In this document: one piece after another, positions 54,101 through 62,346 of the stretch | Layout of the letters: every line of letters starts with the position of its first letter | Numbering within the stretch: the first letter of the stretch is position 1 | Assembly: GCF_030546645.1 (NCBI RefSeq) | Contig: NZ_JAUOTO010000002.1 | Location: 558,001 to 622,000, forward strand | Source: Flavitalea plasmicola | GTDB lineage: Bacteria > Bacteroidota > Bacteroidia > Chitinophagales > Chitinophagaceae | Direction of reading: 5' to 3' | DNA length: 64,000 bases | Notes under the pieces: generated by a model | Told to the model about the DNA's origin: nothing | Seen by the model: the letters and a program-made list of their open reading frames with translations, nothing else | The model's database searches: none | Program-made: the position numbers and the translations under genes

Positions 54101-57100
54101 TAGAAGCCGCTGTACCCACAATGGAGAAATCCACATTGATGGGGGCGATCACCGTATCCTTGATGGGGTTGGAAGCCACTGGCACGGCGCTGCAGCCGGA
54201 AAGGTTGGGCGTGACGAGACATGTCACCACGTCACCGCTGGCCAGGCCGGCGTTGGTATAAGTGGCGCTGGGGCCAGACTGAACGATGGCGCCATTGACC
54301 TTCCACTGGAAAGTGGGGGCCGCACCTGCGTTGACGGCGCTGGCGATGAAAGAACCGGCATTATAATTCGACACCAGCGCATTAGCAATGCTGGAGCCCG
54401 TATGGTACAACGCCACGTCTACCGCCAAAGGCAGGGTGGGAGTGGTATTACTGATGTATAAAAGGTTGCCATTCTGGTAATATTTCACCACATTGGATTC
54501 TACCGCGATCTTCAGGATATCCCCTGTCGCATAGGTTCCGAAGGTCCCGCGGCCAATGCCGGATTCGGTGATCGACAGGGAGCCGTTGCTGTTGAGATAA
54601 AATCCGAATTGAACGGCGGTATTGTCATAAGAGGTATAGTTTGTGCTAAGACCAGCCACCCTCGTCTTGTTGGTTTCCGTTGCCGTAAACTGGAAATATC
54701 CATTGTTGCTGACCGTGTTCCAGGAATAGGTGCCGCAATCCCAGCCGCCGAGGGTGCTCTGGAATTTACTTACAGTATTGTCAGCGGCAATGGTCAAATT
54801 GTTGGTCGTATTGGCAAGCTTCCATTTCACCTGTTCGATCACCGAGTTACAGTTGCTGGCAGCCGCGACGCCCTGGATGGCAAAATCCAAGTTGATGGGA
54901 GACACGACGGTCTGGGTGATGGTATTGGAGGTGACCGGCGCCAGGTTACAGCCGGGCAGGTTGGGAGTCAATACGCAGCTGACCACATCATTGTTGTTCA
55001 GGGAAGTATTGGTATACGTGCTGCTATTCGTTCCCACGGGGCTGCCATTCAGCAGCCATTGGTAGGTGGGGCTTGCGCCAGCATTCACTGCATTAGCGGT
55101 GAAAACGCCGGCATTATAGTTAGACACCGTCGCGTTGCTAATGGTGCCGCCCTGGTCATTGATGCTAACATCCACCAGCATCGGCAGGGTGGGCACCACC
55201 TGGCTGATGTACAGCAAAGCGCCATTCTTATAATATTTCACTACGCCGTACTCTACTGCCATCTTCAGGACATCACCAGTGGTATAAGTGCCGAACGATC
55301 CCCTGGAGCTGCCGGACTCATAGATCACGAGGTTACCGCCGTTGACGAGGTAAAATGCATACTGAATCGTGCTATAGCTGCTGCTGGTGTGGTTTGTACT
55401 GAGGCCGGCCATACGGGATTTATTGGTCTCGCTGGCTGTGAACTGAAAATACCCATTGTCACTGACCGTATTCCAGCTGGCGGCCCCGCCATTCCAGCCG
55501 TTGAACTGGAACTTCGAAAGGCTGTTGGTGGAAACAACGGACATGCCGGTGGACAAGGAGCTCAAGTTCCATTCCACCTGCTCTGTGACGGCGCTGCAAT
55601 TGGTGGCGGCCGCCGTACCCTGGATGGAAAAATCCACATTGGGGGCTGCGCCTACCGTATCGGTGATCTTATTGGACGACATGGTCAGGGTGCCGCAACC
55701 CGTTATATTCGGGGTAAGCACACAGCTTACCACATCATTCACATTGAGTGAAGTATTCGTATAAGTAGTACTGTTGGTACCAACGGGGCTACCATTCAAC
55801 AACCATTGATAGCCGGGGCTCGATCCGGCATTCAGGGCCGTCGCGGTGAAAGTTCCCGAAGTGGGATTCGACACAACGGCGTTCGTGAGGGTGCCGCCTT
55901 TATCGGCCAGGGACGCATCCACCACCATTGGCAGCGTGGGAGCCGTCGAGCTGATGTATTGCAGCGTCCCGTTCTTATAATATTTGACGATGTTATTCTC
56001 CACGGCGATCTTCATGATGTCGCCTGTAGCGTAGGTCCCGAAACTTCCCCGGTAAGAGCCATTCTCATAGATCTGCAGGTTGCCCCCGCTGGTCAGGAAC
56101 CAGGCATATTGAATAGTGAGATAGCTGTTGCTGGTATGCGAGGTGCTGATGCCTCCCATCCGGGATTTATTCGTTTCGCTGGCTGTGAACTGGAAATAAC
56201 CGTTGTTGCCGATGGTGTTCCAGCTGGCGGCCCCTCCATCCCATGAGCCGGACTGGTACTTGGACAGACTATTACCCGTGGCCTGCACGTTGTTGAGGCT
56301 GGATGACTGCCAGGCTACTTCCTCCTTCACCTGTGCGCAGGCGCTGGCGGCAATGCCGCTGGTGACATAGAACTCGAGTCCCGCGGGGATGATCTGGATA
56401 GCATAATAGGTGCTTTGGCTGCATTCCAGCATCTGTCGATCCGCGTCGCTCAGCTTGCTGGCAAAGACGATCACCTCGGAAAGCTGCCCGGCGGGCAGCT
56501 CATCAGCCGCAGCGGAAGTACCCCTGAACAGGCGAATCCCATTCAGGTTGGGCGTAGACGCAGGAAAATCGTGCGATTGCACGCCACCGTTGAGATATTG
56601 TACGCCGTTGGTCCCGTCGGTCAGGGCCGAGTACAAGAATAAGGTATTGCTGTTCAGCTGGGGCACAGGCTGCAAAGTCGTCCCATTGTTCCAATCCTGG
56701 GGAGAGACACCCATACTGGTGGGGTTGGAGGTATTGGGGTAAGCAATCTTAAAAGTATTGTTGGAAGTTCCATCGAACATCGTGACATATCCTGTGGTAG
56801 AGGTGCCAATGCCTGTACGCCTGTTGACCAGGAAAACGGACAAGGGTCCTGAAAGCCCAAAATTGGCCGTAGCCATCGTTTGGGTGGTACCGTTGAAATC
56901 ACAGATGGCGCGTCCATTCTGTATGTCTACCACGCCGGCATTGACAATGCGCGGTTGTTTGGCGGCCGTAGCCTGCACAGCGTCGTGACCGCTGCCGCTT
57001 TGGTCATACCAGATGGATATATAACCATTGTTGCCGCCAACGAAGGACAGCAGGGTTGTTTGATCAAGATCTCCACCAGCGGTGAAACCAATATCCATTG

Positions 57101-57293
57101 TCGTGTTGTCGCTGCTGCGACGCACCTGGATAGCTTTCGTGGCGGTACTTTTTAATTGGCGAAGGGAATAGGCTGCGGTAGGCGAAGTAGATAACAGATC
57201 CAGTATCTGCTGGGATTGTCCCTGGAATGTAAAGAGAATCAATAAAGCGACCCCTAAAGCACTTCTCACGGCCTTGTGTAATGGTCTTTTCAT
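48168..57293 (-). CDS. Giant T9SS-secreted surface protein with nine tandem lectin/Ig-like units
   Basis: The 3041-residue protein has a signal peptide (about 1-28, ending GQSQQ). Residues about 29-305 resemble the ArabFuran-catal/LamG-like domain of GH54 proteins (YSLRQLKSTATKAIQVRRSS, YISIWYDQSGSGHDAVQ). Nine units of about 250 residues follow. Each has a beta-sandwich part (WNTVSNNGYFQFTATET, IQYAFYLVSGGSL, FGTYATGDILKIAVE, VKYYKNGTLLYIS) and an Ig-like part (FQWKVNG, NDVVTCVLTPDLAGC). A beta-helix-like region and a C-terminal T9SS sorting domain (MYPNPTTDRVFIGL, ending QKLLIKR) complete it. It is probably anchored on the cell surface and binds glycans or mediates adhesion. Whether the N-terminal domain is catalytic is not clear. 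Confidence 0.9.
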   Translation of the reverse strand: MKRPLHKAVRSALGVALLILFTFQGQSQQILDLLSTSPTAAYSLRQLKSTATKAIQVRRSSDNTTMDIGFTAGGDLDQTTLLSFVGGNNGYISIWYDQSGSGHDAVQATAAKQPRIVNAGVVDIQNGRAICDFNGTTQTMATANFGLSGPLSVFLVNRRTGIGTSTTGYVTMFDGTSNNTFKIAYPNTSNPTSMGVSPQDWNNGTTLQPVPQLNSNTLFLYSALTDGTNGVQYLNGGVQSHDFPASTPNLNGIRLFRGTSAAADELPAGQLSEVIVFASKLSDADRQMLECSQSTYYAIQIIPAGLEFYVTSGIAASACAQVKEEVAWQSSSLNNVQATGNSLSKYQSGSWDGGAASWNTIGNNGYFQFTASETNKSRMGGISTSHTSNSYLTIQYAWFLTSGGNLQIYENGSYRGSFGTYATGDIMKIAVENNIVKYYKNGTLQYISSTAPTLPMVVDASLADKGGTLTNAVVSNPTSGTFTATALNAGSSPGYQWLLNGSPVGTNSTTYTNTSLNVNDVVSCVLTPNITGCGTLTMSSNKITDTVGAAPNVDFSIQGTAAATNCSAVTEQVEWNLSSLSTGMSVVSTNSLSKFQFNGWNGGAASWNTVSDNGYFQFTASETNKSRMAGLSTNHTSSSYSTIQYAFYLVNGGNLVIYESGSSRGSFGTYTTGDVLKMAVEYGVVKYYKNGALLYISQVVPTLPMLVDVSINDQGGTISNATVSNYNAGVFTANAVNAGASPTYQWLLNGSPVGTNSSTYTNTSLNNNDVVSCVLTPNLPGCNLAPVTSNTITQTVVSPINLDFAIQGVAAASNCNSVIEQVKWKLANTTNNLTIAADNTVSKFQSTLGGWDCGTYSWNTVSNNGYFQFTATETNKTRVAGLSTNYTSYDNTAVQFGFYLNSNGSLSITESGIGRGTFGTYATGDILKIAVESNVVKYYQNGNLLYISNTTPTLPLAVDVALYHTGSSIANALVSNYNAGSFIASAVNAGAAPTFQWKVNGAIVQSGPSATYTNAGLASGDVVTCLVTPNLSGCSAVPVASNPIKDTVIAPINVDFSIVGTAASTSCSGVIEQVKWNLGNTTNNVTVGSTNNLSKFQSYNWDGAAASWNTVSDNGYFQFTASETNTARMVGLSTSYTGVNYSNIQYAFYLTSGGSLQIYESGTGKASFGTYSTGDVLKIAVEAGTVKYYRNGALLYISAVAPTLPLLVDASLYHVGGTITNAQVFNYNAGSFTANTVNAGPNPTFRWMVNGATMQTGANATYANSGLANGDVVTCEMTPDLAGCIAAPISSNAIKDTVVAPLNMDFAIQGVPVTTNCNSVLEQVKWKLSDLNNNLTILSTNGLSRLQNSNWNAGVSSWNTVSNNGYFQFTASETNTYRAIGLSNTFTGNNFTTIQYCFYLNSGGSLQIYESGSGRGTYGSYVPGDILRIAVENNVVKYYKNGALLYQSNTAPTLPLLVDASIYSVNGTITGAMVSNYNGGSFTASTANAGVNPTFQWKVNGTVVQTGTSATYTNPSLSNNDVVTCLMTPGLSDCNAIPVASNTIKDTVITPANLDFAIAGTPATSNCNSAVEQVKWKLSDLSTNLLIVGTNGLSRFQSSGWNAGVSSWNTVSNNGYFQFTATETNKSRMAGLSTTYTGTSYTNIQYAFFLVSGGALQIYESGSGRGSFGTYATGDILKIAVEAGTVKYYKNGTLLYISGVAPTLPMLVDASISDQGGTIGGAIVSNYNAGVFTANTANAGANPVFRWMVNGATVQTGTNATYTNTSLNNADVVTCELTPDLTGCNATTTYLSNTITDSVAAPLNMDFAITGTASTANCKSVIEQVKWKLSDLSNNLVVAGTNSVSRFQNYGWNAAASSWNTVSNNGYFQFTATETTTSRMAGLSASFTGTSYTNIQYAFYLVSNGSLGIYESGNSRGTFGTYATGDVLKITVENNVVRYYKNGVQLYVSTITPVLPLLVDVSINDKGGSIGNALVSNYNSGTFTATTANAGANPTFQWKVNGAVMQTGTSATYTNTSLNNNDVVTCVLTPDLAGCNVAATYTSNTITNSSVPPLNVDFAITATAASSNCATVIEQVKWKLSTLSSNMNIVSVNSLSKFQSNGAWDGGVASWNTVSNNGYFQFTATETSTSRMAGLSTNYTSASYTTIQYAFYLVSGGSVQIYESGSNRGTFGTYTPGDVFKIAVENNVVKYYKNGTSLYISSVTPVLPLLVDASIRDVNGTIGNALVSNYSTGVFTASTVNAGTNPTFVWQVNGVTVQTGAGTTYTNAGLANNDVVTCVLTPDLPGCTVSTYNADTIKNTITPPLNLDFSIQGVVDPSSCAAVVEQVEWKLSTLSPNTNVVGVNGLSKYLSNNAWDGGVGSWNTVSNNGYFQFTATETTTNRMAGLSSSYSSPSYTTIQYAFYLLAGGSLHIYESSVDKGAFGTYTTGDILKIAVENNVVRYYRNGTLLRSSGSTPTLPMLVDVSLYNTGATISGAVVSNLNSGSFVANAVNAGSSPNFQWKVNGSVVQTGTSASYNNPSLSNSDVVTCVLTPNLPGCAAATYSSNTVTYVKSGNTTTWTGAASTSWFTAANWSGGLPDRFTSAVIPSGTPNSPVITTDANVYDLTINSGASLTISGSPILYIYRNFTNNGTFTPGTGTVSFVSCSSPAVISSAGTETFYNLVINTPYGVTVASGTQQVSKLMTFVSGVVTQNATLTFLNGSAVSGASDNSHVNGVVTKVGTGAFTFPVGDANYYRPIAMSAPSSATDVFTAQYIRANPSPTYPQTSRDITLNNVSAAEYWMLNRVNGASNVTVNLSWNSHSGAITSMGALHVAGWSTAQAKWKDLGNSATTGNSGAGTVTSGAAVTTFGAFTLASLTVNNILPIQLTYFQCNKVNASLVDIDWATASEQNSSYFTVERSADGQHFDPLQSVPAAGNSAQPLSYSTKDSHPLKGTSYYRLKMTDLDGSAVYSDVRMVSIGAVSGLTMYPNPTTDRVFIGLNGNKVEKVSVFDNTGRQMMVALQPADAILSLDVSRLATGMYLVVIDLDDKTRTTQKLLIKR
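49640..56378 (-). repeat. Nine tandem 741-756 bp coding repeats
   Basis: Units begin, on the minus strand, at about 56378, 55637, 54890, 54134, 53384, 52634, 51881, 51128 and 50375, located by the recurring DFxIxG motif (LEF in the first). Spacing is 741-756 bp, always a multiple of three, so unit loss or gain would keep the frame. The first unit is the most diverged (it begins LEFYVTSG), while the later units share longer identical stretches, for example the segment encoding GYFQFTATET. Confidence 0.9.
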
Positions 57294-57373
57294 AGAAGGG
57301 ATATTGGTATTGGTTGTTTAAGGACTACTTTGGATTTTGGTTGACAGACCATTGGGTATTCCTAAAACATGCC

Positions 57374-57392
57374 ATAAATCTATTAGATTTAT
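57374..57392. promoter_or_regulatory. AT-rich inverted repeat upstream of giant T9SS gene
   Basis: ATAAATCT and AGATTTAT form a perfect 8-bp inverted repeat with a 3-bp spacer, about 80 bp upstream of the start at 57293. It may be an operator. The rest of the 260-bp gap between the giant gene and the phosphodiesterase stop shows no gene and no exact TAnnTTTG element on the minus strand. Confidence 0.35.
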
Positions 57393-57553
57393 TATCAGGC
57401 AGTTAGCTTCTTGGGATGCTCGTTAGCTGTCCCCTTTTGGGAAGAATTAAGTAGAATTGGGAAGGTTCTCATAAGGGGTTTGGCGTATAAAACCGGGAAT
57501 AATGGGATGCACTTAGGTTTTTTACTTACAGCTCCCTGTTACCGTTGTATAAC

Positions 57554-58906
57554 TCATTCGTCCCTCAAAACTCCCTGCGGCAATTGCCCGTCTGGTGCGC
57601 TGAAAGAGAGATGCAGCAGCCTGGCCAGGAGCGGCGCAATATCGGTGACGCAAAGATCGGGGATCTCCTTTCCTTTGTTGACGTGCGCTCCCGCGGCAAT
57701 AAATCCTGTATACATCTCCGGTATACGTGGGTCATATCCGTGGTGACCGCCTTTTACGGCGCCGAATATGCCATCAATGCCGCCTTGCCGCAAAGTAGTG
57801 CCGGGGCCCGTGCTGGCAGGGTTTGACGTTACCGCGCCGCTGAACACCAGGCCGGGAAATGCGGCCAGCGCCAACACAGCATTGCTGTCTGCGCCCAATA
57901 TGTCCAGCTCTTTTCTATCAATTATCCTGAACATGCTTCTGTAGGCGATGGGCAGGGAATCCAGCCGGGCTTTCACGTTTTGTATGACAGCCTGGCGTTG
58001 GGCGCCTTGCTTTTTAACATAGAGGAATGCAGATCCCCCGGCTGCAACGAAGGATGCCTCTATTCCTTTGATCAGGATGTTGGGGCGCATGACGAAACGA
58101 AGGTCGCTGAAACCATGATCGCCCACGATCAGCACCGTACAGCTGTCTTTCATGCCACTGCGTTCAATCGCTTCCAGCACCTCACCGACGGCCCTGTCGG
58201 CCGCGGCCACTGCCAGCCGTACGCTGTCTCCTTCCCTACCCATATTATGTTCCTGTCCGTCAACGCCTGCAAAATGCACTGCCAGTAAATGGGGCTTATA
58301 GGTACGAAAAATATAAGCGGCCATCATTCCTGCGTGCGCATCCATGCTAAAAAAGGCCTCGTTCATGCTGTAGCCATCCAGCTTGCCCGTGGCTTTCGAC
58401 TCTATCTCTTCTATCAGCCCGGGGGTGGCGTACTTGCGGACTTCGGTGATCCTGTCCTCCGGATCTTTGGGATCCCATATTTCAGGAATGTTGTAAGTGA
58501 TATTGGGGTCCACGCTGACCGGCCATTCTATGGCGGCAGTCGTCATGCCTGCTGCTTTGATGGTCCGCCAGAGGGTAGGCACTTTGATGTCGCGGGTAAA
58601 CCAGTTCCACTCACCCTTGCTGCCAACGGGCACATTGTAGTAAATGCCGCTCCTGGCAGGAAGCGCTCCCGTCAGCATGGCGGTATGTGATGGATACGTA
58701 TAGCTGGGAAAAACGGATCGCATATGCCGGGCATAGGTTCCCTGTTTCATCAGTTGCCGCAGATTGGGGGCCGGCCAGCTATCATCAAGATAAAAGTCCG
58801 GTCGTAGTCCGTCGATGCTGATCAGGACTACGTGCTGGGCTTGGAGCTTTACGACAGAAAAAGGGACTACTATAAGCAGTATGAACGAATAGATATTTTT
58901 TCGCAT
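57554..58906 (-). CDS. NPP-type nucleotide pyrophosphatase/phosphodiesterase
   Basis: The 450-residue protein has a signal peptide (about 1-23). It belongs to the alkaline-phosphatase superfamily, NPP branch: metal site VLISIDGLRPDF (Asp32), nucleophile Thr70 in FPSYTYPSHT, a second metal site in VHFAGVDGQEH, and VGDHGF. NPP enzymes cleave phosphodiester or pyrophosphate bonds in nucleotides, nucleotide sugars or lysophospholipids, outside the cytoplasm. The gene follows the DUF4249 gene by 56 bp on the same strand and is probably the last gene of the third signalling cassette. Confidence 0.9.
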   Translation of the reverse strand: MRKNIYSFILLIVVPFSVVKLQAQHVVLISIDGLRPDFYLDDSWPAPNLRQLMKQGTYARHMRSVFPSYTYPSHTAMLTGALPARSGIYYNVPVGSKGEWNWFTRDIKVPTLWRTIKAAGMTTAAIEWPVSVDPNITYNIPEIWDPKDPEDRITEVRKYATPGLIEEIESKATGKLDGYSMNEAFFSMDAHAGMMAAYIFRTYKPHLLAVHFAGVDGQEHNMGREGDSVRLAVAAADRAVGEVLEAIERSGMKDSCTVLIVGDHGFSDLRFVMRPNILIKGIEASFVAAGGSAFLYVKKQGAQRQAVIQNVKARLDSLPIAYRSMFRIIDRKELDILGADSNAVLALAAFPGLVFSGAVTSNPASTGPGTTLRQGGIDGIFGAVKGGHHGYDPRIPEMYTGFIAAGAHVNKGKEIPDLCVTDIAPLLARLLHLSFSAPDGQLPQGVLRDE

Positions 58907-58962
58907 AGGAGGTATTTAAACGCCCGGCCGCAAATTAGCGTAATCCCGATGAATGCCGGCGA

Positions 58963-59751
58963 TTAATTGACCAACAAGGTTTTTCGCTGGATAGTCTGGG
59001 CGCTGAAATATCCCACTGCTCCGCCGGAAATATTGCTGACCGGGTTGGCCGGCGAAGCGCTTTCGTTGGCGCCTGTGGCTCCGCTGCTCAGGCTGTACCA
59101 AAACTGATAAACGGCGGCGTCATTACAGATCATATCGATACTAACACTGTCTCCCTTTTTGATATCCCGGGCGGGGTTATCCGTGTCGTTGTTGTATTGC
59201 AGCTGCGATTTAACCTTTTGACCGTCCGTAAACTCATCGTCGCTGACAAAGATGGTCGGCTCTTTCAACCCGTTGATATATTGTATAAAGTGATAATAGT
59301 TGGGAAAGTTCAAGGGGTCCTTGTAGGTCACGGTAATATACCTGGTTTTGCTAAGCGGTGCCGTGCTGACATACATGCTATCGAGGTTAACAGGCTGGGG
59401 CATCGTGGAAGCCGACGAGAAAGTCTCTCCTCCCAGGCGTATGGTGAGCAGGTAGGTATGGCCGGGACGGCCAGTGAGGGTATCGCAGATGTACAGGCCC
59501 GACCCGGACTCCTGGAGAGTGGTGATGACGCCCTGGTCCTCCACGGTCACGGCGGCTCCGCTGACGCCGGGGAATTGGTTGTTCTCGCTGAAGTCTTTTG
59601 TCCGGGTGATCGATACCTGGCATTCTCCGGGTTGATCCGTGATCCTGCCGGAGACAATATATTTTTTTTCAGTGCTGTTGAGATTGATGCTGATGACCTT
59701 CTGGCAACCGGCCAGGACTATGGGTATCAGGAGCAGAAATGCAGATCGCAT
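58963..59751 (-). CDS. DUF4249 family outer-membrane lipoprotein
   Basis: The 262-residue protein has a lipoprotein signal with lipobox VLAGC. The pattern KKYIVSGRITDQPGECQVSITRTKDF and VEDQGVITTLQESGSGLYI is that of the Bacteroidota DUF4249 family, which is regularly encoded beside TonB receptors. It takes the place of SusD here, starting 5 bp after the receptor stop, so it may be a surface ligand-binding partner. It ends 56 bp before the phosphodiesterase gene. Confidence 0.85.
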   Translation of the reverse strand: MRSAFLLLIPIVLAGCQKVISINLNSTEKKYIVSGRITDQPGECQVSITRTKDFSENNQFPGVSGAAVTVEDQGVITTLQESGSGLYICDTLTGRPGHTYLLTIRLGGETFSSASTMPQPVNLDSMYVSTAPLSKTRYITVTYKDPLNFPNYYHFIQYINGLKEPTIFVSDDEFTDGQKVKSQLQYNNDTDNPARDIKKGDSVSIDMICNDAAVYQFWYSLSSGATGANESASPANPVSNISGGAVGYFSAQTIQRKTLLVN

Positions 59752-59756
59752 ATAAT

Positions 59757-62339
59757 TTAGAATTTAAAGTTATAGGAAATGGATGGAACAAAAGTGAACA
59801 GGCTGGTACGCACTGCTTCTGTCTTATTGGGATCATTCTTACCCTGCCGGAAGGTGATCTGGTAAGCATTTTGCCGGCCGTACGCATTATACAGGCTGAA
59901 GTTCAGCTCGGAAGAGAATCGCCTGTGTTTTTTCAGCTGGAGGGTTGCGCCCAGGTCCAGGCGATGGTAGCTCGGCATACGATACGCATTCCGTTTGGTA
60001 TACAGGAAGTAAACATTTCCGTCTACCGTGTATTTGCCGCTGGGAAAAGTCACCGCATCGCCTGTGTAAAAGATCCAGTCGGCCGAGATGGTCCACTTTT
60101 TACTAACCTGGTAAGTGCCTACGATGGCGATGTCATGGGTCCTGTCCTGGCGGGCATTGTACCATTGGTTATTATTGATGCCGTCGATCTTACGCTCTGT
60201 TTTGGACAGGGTATAGCTGACCCATCCCGTGAACCGACCCATTCTTTTTTTCAGGAGCCATTCAATGCCGTATGCACGGCCTTTTCCAAAAAGCAATTGT
60301 GTTTCGATGGGTTCGTTGGTATAGATATTGGCCCCATCGCGATAATCTATCTGGTGCTGCATGGTCTTGTAGTACGTTTCCACCGTCAGCTCCCACCGGC
60401 CGGCCGCAAGGTCTTTATAATAGCCCAGCGAGACCTGGTCGGAGATCTCCGGACGGATGATATCCGTATTGGCTACCCAGCGATCGGTGGGGGAAGAGGT
60501 GGTGGAATTGGATACGAGATGAAGGTTCTGCGTATTCCTGACATACGAGGCTTTAAGCGAAGTGATCTCGTTCAGCTGCCAGGCGGCAGCCACCCTGGGT
60601 TCTGCATTGAAATAAGTCTTTGTTATTTTGCTATGTTGCAGGGTGTCCAGTACATTGAATGCGGAGAGCCGTATCCCGTACGTAAAGGTCAGCCTGCCCG
60701 ATGCTTTCCAGGTGTCTGTGACATATAAGGCGTTCTCCAGGGAATAACGCCGGGGAAAGATCATGGAATTAATGCCGGCATCCTTGTTGGCAGTGATCTC
60801 GCCCGGGCGGATGGCATGGTGTACAGCATTTATCCCCATATTCACCGTATGTGCGCTGCCGGCATACCACTGGATATCTTCCTTCAGGTTCCAATCCTTT
60901 ATCTGGGAGATGATATTGAATTCGTTGCCGGCTTCTTTGTTGGTGATCTTAAAATCGTAGTTGCTGTAGATAAGGGAGGTGTTGGAGAACAGCTGGCTGT
61001 TGAATACGTGGTTCCATCGCGCTGTAGCCGTCGTATTGCCCCAGTTGATGCCGGCGAGGTTGTCCTGGCTCAGCACATCCCGCCCGAAATAACCGGAGAA
61101 GTAAAGGCGATCCTTCTCCCCCAGCTTGTAATTCATCTTTGCATTGAGGTCATAGAAGTACAGCCGGCTCTTGTTGACAGTGGAGTCATTGGACAGGCGA
61201 AGGAACATATCGGCATAGGTCCTGCGGCCGGAGACCAGGAATGACGACCGGTCCTTTTGGATCGGGCCTTCTATGTTCAGGCGGCTTGCAATAAGGCCGA
61301 TGCCACCGCTGGCCCCGAGGTCCCTGTTATTCCCTTCATTCATTTTCACGTCGACCACGGAAGAGAGCCTGCCTCCATATTGAGCGGGCATTCCTCCTTT
61401 GTAGACGACAATATTTTTTATAGCATCCGAATTAAAGGTGGAAAAAAAGCCCAGCAGGTGAGATGGGTTGTATACAGTGGCTTCGTCCAGGAGGATCAGG
61501 TTCTGATCGGCGCCGCCGCCCCGGACATAGAACCCGCTGTTGCCGTCCCCGGCCGATTTGATGCCCGGCAGCATCTGTATCGTTTTCAGTACGTCCTTTT
61601 CCCCGAAGATGACGGGCAAGTCCTTTATTTCGGACATGCTCATACGCTCCATGCCCATCTGGGGCGTTCTCAGGCTCCTGCCGGGGGTGGTCGCACGTAC
61701 GGTCACTTCCTGCAGATCTCTTGCCGCCTCCGCCAGGGGGATGTTGAGCGTCGTATCGCCGTTCAGCCGGATATCCAGTGCGACGGTGGCCATACCGACC
61801 GTGCTGATCTCCAGGTGATAGGATCCTGCCGGCAGTGTGAGGGAATAAAAACCATATTCATTGCTGACCGTTGCGGTAAAGAAGCTGGAAGTGGCGCTGC
61901 CGGCCCGGATGGTGGCGCCGATGACCGACTCGCCCGTTTTCTGCGCGCGGACGGCGCCGCTGATGGTATATTTTTCGGGTGCGGAGTAAGCCACCGGGGA
62001 ATTGTAGGAGACGGGGTGCTTTGACGGGATATAGCGTAAGACAATGTTGGTCCCCACCTGGCGGAATTGGATATCATGTCCTTTCAGCAGCTGGCGCAGC
62101 ACCTTGTCCAGCGGTTGTGACGTTGCTTCCAAAGAGAGATCCTGTACTGCATCCACGTCTTCCGAGCGGGCCAGGAACTTAAATGGCGTTATTTGCTCGA
62201 TGGCGTGCATGGCCTCTTTCAGCGAATTGTGTTGGAGACGCAGGGTTACTTTCACCTGGGAGATGTCCTGCGCGGCGGCAGCGGTGAAAGCCGTGGCGGC
62301 CAGAGCCAGTAAGACTGTGGTTATCGTTCTTATGTTCAT
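59757..62339 (-). CDS. TonB-dependent receptor with STN domain (third cassette)
   Basis: The 860-residue protein has a signal peptide (about 1-23), an STN domain (about 28-105, LKEAMHAIEQITPFKFLARS), a carboxypeptidase-like domain (about 128-212), a plug (SGFYVRGGGADQNLILLDEA, GRLSSVVDVKMNEG) and a barrel ending SYNFKF. It is clearly shorter than the two SusC proteins and pairs with DUF4249 instead of SusD. The receptor should transport an unknown ligand and signal through FecR encoded 7 bp upstream. The fecR-receptor gap here is too small for an antisense RNA like those in the PULs. Confidence 0.93.
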   Translation of the reverse strand: MNIRTITTVLLALAATAFTAAAAQDISQVKVTLRLQHNSLKEAMHAIEQITPFKFLARSEDVDAVQDLSLEATSQPLDKVLRQLLKGHDIQFRQVGTNIVLRYIPSKHPVSYNSPVAYSAPEKYTISGAVRAQKTGESVIGATIRAGSATSSFFTATVSNEYGFYSLTLPAGSYHLEISTVGMATVALDIRLNGDTTLNIPLAEAARDLQEVTVRATTPGRSLRTPQMGMERMSMSEIKDLPVIFGEKDVLKTIQMLPGIKSAGDGNSGFYVRGGGADQNLILLDEATVYNPSHLLGFFSTFNSDAIKNIVVYKGGMPAQYGGRLSSVVDVKMNEGNNRDLGASGGIGLIASRLNIEGPIQKDRSSFLVSGRRTYADMFLRLSNDSTVNKSRLYFYDLNAKMNYKLGEKDRLYFSGYFGRDVLSQDNLAGINWGNTTATARWNHVFNSQLFSNTSLIYSNYDFKITNKEAGNEFNIISQIKDWNLKEDIQWYAGSAHTVNMGINAVHHAIRPGEITANKDAGINSMIFPRRYSLENALYVTDTWKASGRLTFTYGIRLSAFNVLDTLQHSKITKTYFNAEPRVAAAWQLNEITSLKASYVRNTQNLHLVSNSTTSSPTDRWVANTDIIRPEISDQVSLGYYKDLAAGRWELTVETYYKTMQHQIDYRDGANIYTNEPIETQLLFGKGRAYGIEWLLKKRMGRFTGWVSYTLSKTERKIDGINNNQWYNARQDRTHDIAIVGTYQVSKKWTISADWIFYTGDAVTFPSGKYTVDGNVYFLYTKRNAYRMPSYHRLDLGATLQLKKHRRFSSELNFSLYNAYGRQNAYQITFRQGKNDPNKTEAVRTSLFTFVPSISYNFKF

Positions 62340-62346
62340 AATTATT

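Noticed and set aside
54609-55751. 380-codon plus-strand frame
   Set aside because: Same reason as the other frames antisense to the repeat array; no start context or domain.
49640-56378. CRISPR-like repetition
   Set aside because: The period is about 750 bp, coding throughout, with no short repeats and unique spacers, and no cas genes are present.
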